Source: Ichthyophis bannanicus
Taxonomy: Eukaryota; Chordata; Amphibia; Gymnophiona; Ichthyophiidae
Reading direction: 5' to 3'
NCBI GenBank assembly: GCA_033557465.1
Contig: CM066032.1
Location: forward strand, 450,738,270-450,802,269
DNA length: 64,000 nucleotides
The notes under the pieces are model-generated. The model was not told where the DNA came from, did no database searches, and saw nothing but the letters and a program-made list of their open reading frames with translations. The position numbers and the translations under genes were made by a program. Shown one piece after another: positions 45,428-55,940 of this stretch; the first letter of the stretch is position 1; the number at the start of each line of letters is the position of its first letter.

Positions 45428-45526
45428 CCCCATATGTGAGGACTTATTCCTGCTTGTTCCTGGAGATAGCACAGTTACTTACCTGTAACAGGTGATCTCT
45501 GGGAACAGCAGGAATTAGTCCTCACA
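45428..45526 (+). repeat. ICR of DIRS-D
   Basis: CCCATATGTGAGGACTTATT to GGAATTAGTCCTCACA; carries D's own variants of both ends. Confidence 0.9.
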
Positions 45527-45610
45527 ACCCACCCACCTCCCCTAGGAGTTGTATCTTTCTCTCTCTTTGTCTTTCCTTTACTCTCTCTCTATTGTCTCAG
45601 CTTTAAACTT

Positions 45611-45798
45611 GAACTGAGGAGAGTTGGTGAGAAAGGCGGGAAGGCAGCGCGCATGCGCTGTGGGAGGCTCCCAAAAGCTTTCTTCTGGGAAGCTGGGGAG
45701 CTTTCCCGCACAGGCTCCGTCGGTACCGACGTACCCATATGTGAGGACTAATTCCTGCTGTTCCCAGAGATCACCTGTTACAGGTAAGTAACTGTGCT
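45611..45798 (+). repeat. Right ITR of DIRS-D
   Basis: GAACTGAGGAG to ACTGTGCT, with the 27-nt extension and CAG|GTAAGT. Confidence 0.9.
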
Positions 45799-46059
45799 GT
45801 ACCCGCACAATGTGACGGTCTGTAGCTACTCTGTGCCAGTACCACACACGGTCGGTTCCCCCTACCAGGCCAAGGTGCTGTGGGGGTGCATACCCCATCT
45901 TGTGCCCATCTGTAGACTGCTGATTTGCATGTGCAGTGTATCATGGGTACGGGTGGGTTAACCCTATCCTGGTAACCACAGCAGACAGTTTGTGTGGTGA
46001 CGTGCAGTCCTTCTGCAGCCAGCCAGGGGCTTGTTAGCAGCTATAGAGCTGTAGCCCAC

Positions 46060-46125
46060 TGGTTACTTCACTGCCTGTGGGTCCAGAGGTCATGGGTTCA
46101 AACCCATAGTGGCGTTATTTGATAA
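46060..46125 (+). ncRNA. tRNA-like module
   Basis: A box TAGCCCACTGG, B box GGTTCAAACCC within a CATGGGTTCAAACCCATAG T-arm that pairs perfectly. D-arm plausible, anticodon arm weak. Probably a tRNA-derived relic. Confidence 0.5.
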
Positions 46126-46189
46126 GGCTGTCCGAGGCATTGTCCATTTTTAATGTACATTAGTGCTGCCAGCAGAAACACCCTCAGTG

Positions 46190-46385
46190 TACTGTAACCA
46201 TAAGGCGCCCTATAAAGCGCCTTATAGGGCGTCTTATAGGGCGCCTTATAAGGTGCCTTATCAGGTGTCCTCCAAAGCGCCTTATAGGGTGCCCTATAGG
46301 GGACATTATAGGGTGCCTTGGTGGACAGTGCACTTTATAATGTGCCCTATGGAGTGCCTTATAGGGTGCCTTATGCGGCACCTTA
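46190..46385 (+). repeat. Short-period tandem repeat (GCGCCTTATAGG-like)
   Basis: Roughly 10-12 bp units such as GGCGCCTTATA, GGTGCCTTATC, GGTGCCCTATA; many are near-palindromic. The cysteine-poor open frames here are by-products. Confidence 0.8.
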
Positions 46386-46495
46386 GGTTACGGCACGTGA
46401 GGGTGTGTTTGCTGGCAGCACTAATTAAACTACAAATAAAATGCCTCAAAACTCAATACTTACACGTAAAAGCTACTGGCTCAGCCATCCTTATG

Positions 46496-46572
46496 GATTA
46501 GGCACACAGGGGGATCGAACTCATGACCCCTGTACCATCAGTCAGTGTATTAACCATTGTGCTACACCTCTG
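46496..46572 (-). ncRNA. tRNA-like module, reverse strand
   Basis: Reverse strand A box TAGCACAATGG and B box AGTTCGATCCC with a GGGG...CCCC T-arm. Third such module in the Harbinger-like element. Confidence 0.5.
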
Positions 46573-46681
46573 TTTCTGTGTTTGCATGTCTGCGCACCTA
46601 CTTAAGATTACCGCGCGTTAACGTGCTACTTTAAGACCGACACGCCCACTCCTTTTATGGCAGCCTGCACACTATCGCCGG

Positions 46682-46714
46682 GCGCACGTTAAGACGGTTT
46701 AGTAAACATACCCC
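46682..46714 (-). repeat. Right TIR of Harbinger-like element
   Basis: Reverse complement of 33654-33686, no mismatch in 33 bp. Confidence 0.9.
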
Positions 46715-47073
46715 TTAGACATAGACTGGGGGAGGATCAGCTGTGCTAATGTTATTCTTCTACGTGGGCAATGGCTGAGAAAGTGTCCAATGCTCCAGCC
46801 TTGGCCAAATTCTCTCACAGTGCAGAGGCTCCAAATTTTGATTCCTCGGTATCTGGGTATTTTGTTAGAGCATTTACTAATGTTTGACATTTTTACTCAT
46901 CATATATTATTTCACAGTTTTAAGCACAGCATTGGTTTATGCTGATTACAAAAAAGATCCAAGTAAAAAACGTATTCATTCATTTATAAAATTGATTTTT
47001 TTGGCCCCCTGATATTTGTTAAATATACGATATGGCCATCGTACTGAAAAGTGTGGAGACCCCTGTTCTAAAG

Positions 47074-47807
47074 TATGTGTTTTACATGATGACTCTGCCC
47101 TGCCCAAATAATATCCTTAAGATCGCATGCGCAGATCACGTAAAAGTGGGCACACACTTTCTGTGTGTATACAGTCACACAGTTTTATAAAAGCCTCTTT
47201 CTGCAAGTAAAACAGGCTTTACATTTGGAAAATGCTTTATAAGATCACGTCCATAAGGTGTAATATATAATAGCAATAATCTGAGGTGCATTTGATAGCT
47301 TTTTAATCATGCCATTTGCATCCAATACAGTTGTTTTGGAAAGAGCTGCAACTAGAAGTGAAAGACCAGATGCATAGCCTGGGATTTGATTTTGATTGTG
47401 GTTTGAACCTAGAACTGCAGATCTCTAGGGTGGTGAAGGTATATTTTTTCTACCTCCGCCACTTGAGAAAGGTGCATATTCTTGAAAAAAAATCTATACA
47501 TGGAAGATTGATTAAGAAAGAAAGTAATTTAAAAGACAGGAGATGATAAAACACAAATTACTGGGAAGAAAAGAAAGTAACATTTAAAAAAACAAGACAG
47601 AGAATAAGAAAGCTGATTCCAGTTCAGAAATAATATTGATTCACACAGCAGTAAACAATAGGTGAGGAGGATAGTTTTCAAAGTGATCTAGCCCAGTAAA
47701 TAAAGGATTTGAAAATTGCTTGGAATGAGCGGTTACATTTTAGCTTTCTAGTTTCACTGTGTGGATACATGGGGAAGACAGCTGTGCATATATGCTTGAT
47801 TTTCAAA
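47074..47807. other. No recognisable gene or element
   Basis: AT-rich flank between hAT-1 and DIRS-E. The 76-codon frame at 47316-47546 matches nothing known to me. Confidence 0.5.
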
Positions 47808-47973
47808 ATCTCCAGGAACAAGCAGGAATGTAGTCATCACATATGGGGTATCGTCGGTACCGACGGAGCCTGCGCGGGAACGCTCCCCAGCGTCCAATTA
47901 GAAAGCTTTTGGGAGCATCCCACAGCGCCAGCGTGCTGCCTTCCCGCATTTCCCAACTGCCTCTCTCCAGTTC
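47808..47973 (+). repeat. Left ITR of DIRS-E
   Basis: Private variant AATGTAGTCATCAC (CATCAC instead of CTTCAC or CCTCAC), also found in its ICR as GTGATGAC. Inverted match to 53242-53405. Confidence 0.9.
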
Positions 47974-48206
47974 TTCTTTTTCCGTGGAGCCAGCAGGTTG
48001 TTGTTCCTGTCACCGCAGAAGAATTCTTCTTTATTTCTTTCTTGTTTGCGGTCGCGTCTGCCTTCCTCAACGCTTTACTGGTACCGCGGTTTTTTTCTTC
48101 TTATTTTCTGTTCTTAAAAAAAATATATGTATATACTACATTTTTCCTATTTTTCTTCAGGTGCACGCGCCTTTTTGGGCCTTAGGCCCAAAAACATTTT
48201 CTTACA

Positions 48207-50017
48207 ATGGAGAAACCTGCCTCAGGTTTCAAAAAGTGCACCAAGTGTGGCGGTACCATTTCCGTCACCGACACCCATGAATGGTGTCTAAAATGTTTAG
48301 GTCCTGACCACTCCATCACGGATTGTATGTCCTGCGCCATGATATCTAAAAGAGGTCGGCAGAACCGAGCTGCTAAGCTCAGTACCCTGTTTCCCTCTGA
48401 TGCAGCTTCGGTGGCATCAACGTCTTCCAGGGCTTCCTCTTCCTCCCGTGGATTTCAGGTAACCAAACATAAGTCCAGCCGGTCCTCAAAGAGTAAATCT
48501 CCTTCTAAGCATCGAGATGCCTCTGGCGTTGCCCTTGAGGATTCTGCACCGGCAAAATTGCCCCGGCGGGAGGCTTCGGCTTCCAAAGCATTATCGGAGC
48601 TCTAGGATGTTCTTGCGGCCTCGACCTCGGCAGAACTACTGGTGCCATGCTCTGGGGTACCGGCGGTCTTCTCTGGTACCGACATCCAGGCATCAGCAGC
48701 GTCGATAGACCAGAGAGTCCTGGCTATTGAGCGCAGTCTGGCGGCTCTCCTTGCGGCATCGACCGCTTCGGAACCGCGACAGACAATTCGGCCGGTACCG
48801 GTACCGATAGCATCGACATCGGCATTGGTTCTGCTTTGCCGGTACCCAGTCATCCGATGCCCTCCGGTACCGATACCCCGGTACCGATTACTCCCGGTAC
48901 CGACTTCGGTCGGTACGGGTATCGGGCTCTTCAAGAGTATCTGGACAGACGGTACTTCAAGTCCTCAGAAGAATCTGAGGATTCTGACAGTTCTGTCGAT
49001 GCAGAAATGCTTCTCCCAGAGGAGCCCTCCTCCCCTAAGCACAGGATGTCTCCTCCAAAGGATATTTCCTTCCAGGATTTTATCAGGGAGGTGGCTCGGG
49101 GTCTGTCCATTACTGTGGCCCCTGAAACAGAGCCAAGAGCCAAGGAGTTGGAAATTCTACAATATCCCAAAACTCCTAAGGAGGCAGCTACCTTGCCCAT
49201 TCATGAGATTTTATATGATCCCATGTTAAGGATGTGGGAGACACCTCTTGCCACCTCTCGTCATTCTCGCAGACTGGATACTATGTATCGAGTCTGTCCT
49301 TGTCCTGGTTTCCAAAAGACTCAGCTTCCTCACCACTCTATTGTAGTGGAATCAGCTATGAGAAGGCATGCCTCTAATCCTCCAGGATGTGAGTGCGGAA
49401 CCCTGGATGCTTTTGGACGTCGTGTCTTCCAAGCTTTCATGCTTTCTGCCAGGATCAGTTCCTATAGTCTTTACATGGGAATGTTCCTGAAGGAGGTCAC
49501 AGATGATTTAGAAGCTTTAAGTCCTATTCTTCCTGAGGATTGAAGACAGGATTTTCTCACTTTGGTCAAACATGCCCAAAATGTTTCTAAATTTGCCAAC
49601 CGTGCAGCCTTTGACTGCTTTGAGTGCATAAGCAGAACCTCTGCTATTGCCATAGGTGCACGTAGAATTGCTTGGCTCCAGGCATCCGATCTGGAGCTCT
49701 GGGTACAAGACAAATTGGGAAATATCCCGTGTACTGGTGAGAACCTCTTTAGTAAAGATTGGCAGGAAAAGGCCGAGATGGATGCTGACAACTCCACCTT
49801 GGATAGGTTATCCAAGTCCACAGCTGATCCTGCTAGAAAGAAATTGTTCAAGAAACCATTCTCTTCTAAGAAGAAAAGATATTATCCTGCTTATGTTCAG
49901 CAGGGACGTTCTGCAGGTCAGCTTGCCAGGAAAGGTCAGCAATCACCCAAACAGAAGAAAGCAAAGACTGCTAAGCCTCAACCGTTCCATCAGTCTCAGC
50001 CTCCACAAGGCCTTTGA
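48207..50017 (+). pseudogene. DIRS-E gag-like ORF1 (broken)
   Basis: ATG at 48207; knuckle block intact including Trp; QVTKHKS block. TAG at 48603-48605 replaces the Gln seen in A and C (LQD to L-stop-D); a frameshift near 48830 in the GGTACC-rich region; MSPPKDISFQDFI follows, with about five codons lost near 49364; TGA at 49541-49543. Then open to PPQGL, CTT TGA (50012-50017). Confidence 0.9.
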
Positions 50018-50018
50018 C
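50012..50018 (+). promoter_or_regulatory. Putative +1 frameshift site (DIRS-E gag/ORF2)
   Basis: CTT TGA C; ORF2 in +1 from GAC at 50016. Confidence 0.5.
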
Positions 50019-51868
50019 TTGCAGCTAGAGAACTTAGCCTTTCTGGCTCTCAGGGGACCAGAGCCTTCCACCATTCCAGGAAGGTTATGTCACTTTTCCC
50101 CCAGATAACAGCAGAGCATTGGACACACTCTGTCATAAAGGAGGGGTACAGGCTTCATTTTTCAAGCATGTCCCCTCCCACAATAATAAGGCAGTTCAAG
50201 TCTCCGACACCTCTCATCAACCTATTAGATCAGCAGGTCACTATCCTTCTTGCCCAAGGGGCAATAGAAGAAGTACCCACTCCTCAACAGGGTATGGGGT
50301 TTTACTCCCCTTATTTCCTTATTCCAAAGAAAACAGGGGGATACAGACCTATTTTGGACCTCAGAGAATTGAACAAATTCCTTGTCAAAGAGAAATTCAA
50401 GATGATTTCTCTCGGAACTCTGCTGCCATACCTTCAGAGTCAGGATTGGCTTTGTTCTCTAGATCTCAAGGATGCGTACACCCATGTTCTCATCAATCCA
50501 ACACACAGAAAGTTCCTTCGGTTCCTTCTTCAAGGAAAGCACTACCAATACAGGGTGCTTCCTTTTGGCCTGGCCTCAGCACCAAGGGTGTTCACAAAAT
50601 GCATGGCAGTAGTAGCAGCATTTCTCCGTACTCTAGTGATATTCGTCTTCCCCAACTTAAACGACTGGCTCATTCGAGCCCCAACAGAGTCAGAGGCCAG
50701 GACTTCTCTAGCCTACACAATGCGTATCCTTCAGTATTTGGGTCTGGTTATAAACATCCCAAAATCCAGTCTAACTCCCACTCAGTCTTTGGAGTTCATA
50801 GAAGCTTTGCTGGACACCAGAAAGGCAAGGGCCATCTCCCCCAGGCCTGTTGTCTTCGCATGGTGCACTTAGCTTCTCAAGCAGTGCTAAAGTCTCATCT
50901 CACTGCTCGAGAAATGTTACAACTACTAGGCCACATGGCATCCACCGTGCATGTGGTGCCCTATGCTCGCCTCCATATGAGGGCAGCCCAGTGGACTTTA
51001 TCCACTCAATGGACTCAGGCATCAGGATGCCTGTCAGACAAAATAGCAAACACAAGTCGCCTTATTTTGTCCCTCCAGTGGTGGAAGTCCGCTCAAAACC
51101 TGTTGCTGGGGTCCCCTTTTCAACAACCCTTACCCCAAGCAACTCACAACAGATGCTTCTCCGATGGGTTGGGGAGCTCATCTGCAAGACCTCTCCACCC
51201 AAGGCACCTGGTCTCCACAGGAGACTTATCTTCATATCAATCTTTTGGAACTCAGAGCAATCTTCCTTACTCTTCGAGTGTTCCATACCCTGCTCAGCTA
51301 CAAGACAGTCCTCATTCAAACGGACAATCAAGTAGCCATGTTCTATGTGAACAAGCAGGGGGGAATAGGTTCTCTGTCGCTTTGCAACAAAGCTTTGCGT
51401 CTATGGGCCCTCACCAGAGAGCATCAGATTCATCTCCTGGCAGTGTATCTTCCAGGCATACAAAACACTTGGGCAGACAGACTCAGTCGAGTTTTGCTTT
51501 CACTCGAGTGGTCTCTGCATGCAGACCAGGTGACCAAGATTTTTCAAATTTGGGGAACCCCAGACATAGACCTCTTTGCAAGTCCGTGGAATGCCAAACT
51601 TCCCCGGTTCTGTTCCAGAATTCCGGCTCAGGGGGCTCAGGCCAGGGATGCTTTCCTCCTTTACTGGGGTCAAGACTTCCTGTATGCCTTTCCACCCATT
51701 CCCCTAATTCCCAAAACCCTATTCAAGCTTCAGAGAGACAGAGGCCATATGATTCTCGTAGCTCCACATTGGCCACGACAAGTGTGTTACTCTCTGCTTC
51801 TACATCTCTCTCAAGCTCCCTCCCTGGACTTATGGTCTGCTCCAGATCTCCTATCTCAGGAGGACTGA
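50016..51868 (+). pseudogene. DIRS-E ORF2: RT, RNase H and C-terminal region
   Basis: Begins FDLQLENLAFLAL in the +1 frame. A deletion at about 50098 (within CHF.P) shifts frame. RT then reads FYSPYFLIPKKTGG, PILDLRELN, DLKDAYTHV, FGLASAPRVF; motif C is degraded to NLNDW. Frame is lost between about 50840 and 51160, including the first RNase H Asp region. RNase H resumes: LLELRA, TDNQ, ADRLSR. The C-terminal region ends early at TGA 51866-51868. Both polymerase and RNase H are therefore dead. Confidence 0.85.
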
Positions 51869-51873
51869 ATGTT

Positions 51874-52965
51874 ATGGCATCCCAATCCCCAGTCTCTGCA
51901 TCTCAGGGCTTGGTTGCTGAAGGCCTAGATCTTCATGATCTTAATCTCCCTCAGCAAGTAAAAGATATTCTTTTTGCTTCCAGGAAACCTTCCACAAGAC
52001 GCTCATATGCTTTCAAGTGGAAAAGGTTTACCATATGGTATTCGCAAAAGGGTCTTAACCCCCTTGTGATACCTCTGGAATCATTACTGGAATATCTCCT
52101 TCATTTATCCAATGCAGGACTTAAGACTAACTCAGTAAGGGTCCATTTGAGTGCTATTACAGCTTCCTTTATGCCTCTAAATGGACAGCCTATTTCCTCT
52201 CATCCTCTTATAGCAAGATTTATGAGAGGCCTTCTTCTAACTAAGCCTCCCATTAGGCCACCACCGGTGGCATGGGACTTAAACCTGGTTCTTGGGCAGC
52301 TCATGAAGCCACCTTTCGAACCTTTAGCTACTACCTCCTTAAAATTTCTTTCTTGGAAGGTTATCTTTCTTATTGCAATCACATCAGCACGTCGCATTAG
52401 TGAGTTGCAAGCGCTAGTAGCTAATCCACCTTATACAAGGTTCCATCATGACAAAGTAGTTCTTAGGACTCATCCACACTTTATGCCAAAGGTGGTCTCG
52501 CCTTTTCATCTGAACCAAGCGATCTACCTACATGTGTTTTTTCCAAGGCCTCATGCATCAAGTACAGAGAGGAATCTTCATACCCTGGACTGTAAAATAG
52601 CTTTAGCCTTTTACTTACAAAGAACACAGCAACATAGAAGGTCCTCTCAACTTTTTGTTGCTTTTGATCCTTCTCATTTGGGACTTCCAGTCTCCAAGAG
52701 AACACTATTTAACTGGATTTCTCAGTGTATTTCCTTCGCCTATCAGAGTAAGAACCTTTCTCTGGAGGGCCATATCACAGCTCACAATGTGAGAGCCATG
52801 GCAGCCTCAATGGCTCATCTGTACTCTGTGTCTATCGACGACATCTGTCGAGCAGCCACCTGGGCCTCGGTTCATACCTTCACAGCCCATTACTGCTTGG
52901 GCAAGGACTCCCACCGGGATGCCTTGTTTGGTCAGGCTGTTCTCCAACACCTGTTCCATACCTAA
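51874..52965 (+). CDS. DIRS-E ORF3: tyrosine recombinase, intact frame (363 aa)
   Basis: Would insert the circular DNA form of a DIRS element into the genome. The ATG at 51874 matches the ATG of B and C; the frame is also open far upstream across ORF2, but that part is another-frame reading of RT and RNase H. Core-binding region about residues 30-120 (SRKPSTRRSYAFKWKRF). Catalytic set: Arg 173 in SARRISELQ, His 304 and Arg 307 in AHNVRAMA, Tyr 340 in FTAHYCL. It ends HLFHT-stop just before the ICR. Since partner ORFs are broken, it could act only in trans. Expression is unknown. Confidence 0.9.
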   Translation: MASQSPVSASQGLVAEGLDLHDLNLPQQVKDILFASRKPSTRRSYAFKWKRFTIWYSQKGLNPLVIPLESLLEYLLHLSNAGLKTNSVRVHLSAITASFMPLNGQPISSHPLIARFMRGLLLTKPPIRPPPVAWDLNLVLGQLMKPPFEPLATTSLKFLSWKVIFLIAITSARRISELQALVANPPYTRFHHDKVVLRTHPHFMPKVVSPFHLNQAIYLHVFFPRPHASSTERNLHTLDCKIALAFYLQRTQQHRRSSQLFVAFDPSHLGLPVSKRTLFNWISQCISFAYQSKNLSLEGHITAHNVRAMAASMAHLYSVSIDDICRAATWASVHTFTAHYCLGKDSHRDALFGQAVLQHLFHT

Positions 52966-53081
52966 TCAACTCCTACCCACCATCCCTGGTAGGATGCCAG
53001 AGATCCATGGGGGGAAGTGGAGCCCTTCTCAGGGACACACAACTTCTGGGGTCTCTCCCTGGCATCTAAAGCTAGGGAGTC

Positions 53082-53181
53082 CCCATATGTGATGACAACA
53101 TTCCTGCTTGTTCCTGGAGATAGCATAGTTACTCACCTGTAACAGGTGATCTCCGGGAACAGCAGGAATTTAGTCCTCACA
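53082..53181 (+). repeat. ICR of DIRS-E
   Basis: CCCATATGTGATGACAACAT to GGAATTTAGTCCTCACA; follows E's private end variants except one T/A difference in the left half. Confidence 0.9.
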
Positions 53182-53241
53182 ACCCACCCACCTCCCCTAG
53201 GAGTTGTATCTCTCTATCTCTTTGTCTCAGCTTTAAAACTC

Positions 53242-53432
53242 AACTGGAGAGAGGCAGTTGGGAAAGGCGGGAAGGCAGCACACAGGCGCTGTGGGATGCT
53301 CCCAAAAGCTTTCTAATTGGACGCTGGGGAGCGTTCCCGCGCAGGCTCCATCGGTACTGACGATACCCCATATGTGAGGACTAAATTCCTGCTGTTCCCG
53401 GAGATCACCTGTTACAGGTGAGTAACTATGCT
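53242..53432 (+). repeat. Right ITR of DIRS-E
   Basis: AACTGGAGAG to AACTATGCT, with CAG|GTGAGT in the outer extension. Confidence 0.9.
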
Positions 53433-53639
53433 ATGTATGCACATGGTTTGGGATAAGAGGCAACATCTTTCATGACCACATCAGAAAAGAGGGAGGGAGA
53501 TCTGTACACATTGAACAGGAATGAGGATAATTGGTGGGAAGCTTCTTATGTAAATCTGGCAGAAGTAAATTTTGGGGCGGGGGGGAGAGACTCAAAAATA
53601 CATGCACAGATTTGCACTGTCTTGAAGGATGGTGCAAAT

Positions 53640-53880
53640 TTGCGTGTAACCCAAATAAATTTGCACAAGTTTGCTCCAGGTGTGATCCAGAAAATTACAG
53701 ATTTGTGAGTCTGACGGCAGTTCAAAATGGTAAAAGCTATTTTGCAAAAAACAGTGCATTACTGGAGATACTGATAAATGGGGTTTAAATGAGCAAAGCC
53801 AACATGGATCTAGGCATAGGAAAGTCTTACTTTAATCTGTTAGTTTTTTTTTAAAGGTGTTAATAAACATGTGGATAAGG
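53640..53880 (+). mobile_element. Possible CR1 RT fragment (decayed)
   Basis: The translation RFVSLTAVQNGKSYF, then a GHRKSYFNLLVFF-like stretch and DKG after a frame change, resembles the CR1 RT region around VSLTSV and QHGFRKGKSCLTN. Weak; stops and shifts are frequent. Nothing recognised at 53433-53640 or 53880-54170. Confidence 0.35.
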
Positions 53881-54342
53881 GTGACTGTTTATAAAGTGTA
53901 TTTTACAACGATCTGCGCCTTAAAGATAGGCGAAGATTTTCCTCACCTATCTTTAATACACAGGAGTTAGTTAACTGGGCAGCATCCCATATCGCTTCCG
54001 GCTTTTGTAGTGATCACAGGCTATTCAATGCTGTCACCGCAGCATGGAATACCCAGTTTGGAGGTAGTCAGGGAGGGCTATGTGCCAATGAGGCACATCG
54101 CCCTTCAAAGAACAGGACAGCTGAAAATTGGACCCTAAGTACTTAAGGTATAGCAGAACTAGAAAAGGTTCATAAGAACCTAAGAAATGCCATAGTGGAT
54201 CAGACCAAGGTCCATCAAGCCCAGTATCTTGTTTCCAACAATGGCTAATCCGGATCATAAGTACCTGGCAGGTTCCCAAAAAGGCACACAGGTTCCACAA
54301 TTCTCATCCCAGGGTAGGCAGTGGATTTCCTGGCTCCTCTTT

Positions 54343-55927
54343 TTTTTTTTTTTAATATACTTATTGAATATACAAATACATTCAAGAAAAATGAATGAAA
54401 GCAAAACGGAAAACAAGTAACATAGATAGCACAACCATAAGCTATTAAACAAGGAAAAATACACATTAGCCTAAATTAGCCCACAATTATTTACGAGGAG
54501 GAGGCACCAGGAAAAGCTACATTAACTTAGGAAAAATAAGCATATCATAGCAATGTGAGACTTATGTATCAGCCGTATGAGAAGTTAGAGCAACCACAGA
54601 ATCCTCCCTAGCCACAAGAAACTCCAACAGCTGGCATGGCTCAAAAAACAAATATAATTTCACTTTATAGGAAACATGACATCTAGCAAAAAATTTCAGC
54701 AAAAACGTCCAGCCAAGGGAACGTACCCTGGGCTTAAAACCCAGGAATTCCTTTCTCCTCAGCTGGGTATCCCTAGCAAGAATAAAAAAAATGCGGACAT
54801 GAGAGCCCATAAACTGCTCACTGAAATTTCTAAAATAAGATTGAAGAATTAACGATTTATCAGATTCAAGAGCAAAAGTAATAAGGAGAGTGGTACGAGC
54901 CGTGATCAACTCCACAGAACTCTCCAGAAACCCTGTAAGGTCTCCGGGTTCTACAGGAGTCTCACAGCTAACTCCCCAGTTACTCCGGCCCACAGAAAGG
55001 TGTTGAGCCCTTGTTACTGGTGGCAGGTCACCCCGGGAGATCTTCAAGACCTCCTGGAAATACCTGCACACCATCTCAATGGGTGACTACAATGGAGATC
55101 TAGGAAAACTAATAAGTTTCAGATTGTTCTTCCAGACTCGGTTCTCAAGATATTCCATTCTCCTAGAAGTCACACTCCGGTCCTTAATGTGGGCACTATA
55201 TAACCCTTGGAGGAGTTCAAGTTCTCCTTCCAACCGGACCAGCTTCCCCTCCTGTTCCTTGTGGACTCTGGAAAGTTCTTGAAATTGCATACATAAAGAA
55301 TCAGTTTCAGTACTTACAGATGCTGCAATAGACACAAGGGAGGAGTTCATAGTTGAAATAGCATCCCTCAGCACTTCCAAAGTGACTTATGGGGGCCTCA
55401 CCAACACACCAGCACCTGCGATGGTCAACGAATTAGAAATAGCCTGGGGTGGGCTATCCTCCAACTGAGAAGCAGCCTCAGGTCTCACTCCTTCCCCCGG
55501 CGTTCCAAACGGGTGAGCAAGACCAGCCACGGAGCCCTCTTCACCTCCTTACACCAGCGTGCTAGTCTTCACACCAGAGGGAAGCACTCCGCTGGCGGCC
55601 GCAACACTTTCGGGGCATGGTGGGGGGGGGGCCTGCTGCTCGAGGGAAAGTAGAACCCCTGATGTGCTCAGGTCAGGCAAGAACGCCAAACCTGCTGAAG
55701 ACGCCGCTCCCGATCCAGGGACAACAAAGCCACACATCGGCAACGTTTTCTGCACAGCGAGAGTGGTAAGAGCCTCTCCCGAGAGTAGGGAGGCTTGTTT
55801 GCACTTCCTCCTCCCCATACCGACTATAGAAGCCGCAAAACCGCTGAAGCAGTACGTCCCCGAAAGAGCCAGCTCACCCAGAGCAGATCACCACCGCCAT
55901 CTTGCCTCCTCCTCATGCAGTGCACTG
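54343..55927 (-). mobile_element. HAL1-like L1 element (5' UTR and ORF1 only)
   Basis: 1585 bp, reverse strand, between copies of CTGGCTCCTCTTT (54330-54342, 55928-55940), a 13-bp duplication. 5' end has GGCAAGATGGCGGTGG, an L1-style start with a YY1-site match; the 3' end is poly(A) (T run at 54343-54353). ORF1 is present, ORF2 entirely absent. Confidence 0.85.
54562..55700 (-). pseudogene. L1-type ORF1 (RNA-binding protein), broken
   Basis: L1 ORF1 proteins are trimeric RNA chaperones with a coiled coil, RRM and C-terminal domain. Here the reverse strand shows a Ser/Thr-rich coiled-coil-like stretch and RMEYLENRVWKNNLKLI, which is the RRM start (55087-55380). After a short break 54562-55074 gives the C-terminal domain (SYFRNFSEQF, then FKPRVRSLGWTFLLKFFARC). 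Frame breaks occur near 55080 and 55390. The N-terminal limit is uncertain. Confidence 0.75.
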
Positions 55928-55940
55928 CTGGCTCCTCTTT

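Larger units (their letters stand above)
36720..45798 (+). mobile_element. DIRS-D, complete length, with two insertions
   Basis: Left end at 36720 and right end ACTGTGCT at 45798 agree with its ICR. Removing a PLE-like insertion (38494-39316 with one target copy) and hAT-2 (42317-44942 with one target copy) leaves about 5.63 kb, the usual size. Closest to DIRS-F by gag sequence. Confidence 0.95.
33654..46714. mobile_element. PIF/Harbinger-like transposon, non-autonomous, inserted in hAT-1
   Basis: 33-bp perfect TIRs starting GGGGTATGTTTACTAAACCG and a TTA duplication (33651-33653 and 46715-46717), both as in Harbinger. Without DIRS-D it is about 3.98 kb. Open frames at 34138-34674 and elsewhere show no transposase or Myb-like domain I can recognise, so I treat it as non-autonomous or decayed. 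Confidence 0.8.
33125..47065. mobile_element. hAT-1: non-autonomous hAT transposon, outermost of the nested stack
   Basis: Left end CAGGAATCTCCAAACTATGG, right end (reversed) CAGGGGTCTCCACACTTTTC. Flanked by CTCTAAAG (33117-33124) and TTCTAAAG (47066-47073), a 7/8 match of the 8-bp duplication made by hAT transposases. Without the Harbinger-like insert it is only about 0.87 kb and has no transposase gene. Confidence 0.85.
47808..53432 (+). mobile_element. DIRS-E, complete length, best preserved recombinase
   Basis: 5625 bp; left end ATCTCC (47808), right end AACTATGCT (53432), both predicted by its ICR. Flanks TTTCAAA and ATGTATG, no duplication. gag and ORF2 are damaged, ORF3 is open. Confidence 0.95.

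Noticed and set aside
46050..46130. Functional tRNA gene
   Set aside because: A and B boxes fit but the anticodon arm and acceptor stem do not pair convincingly.
46190..46385. CRISPR-like array
   Set aside because: Units are 10-12 bp, without unique spacers, in a eukaryotic transposon.
50119..51870. Upstream part of a 948-codon frame in DIRS-E as a giant recombinase fusion
   Set aside because: Before 51874 it is an out-of-frame reading of RT and RNase H; only the last 363 codons match the recombinase.
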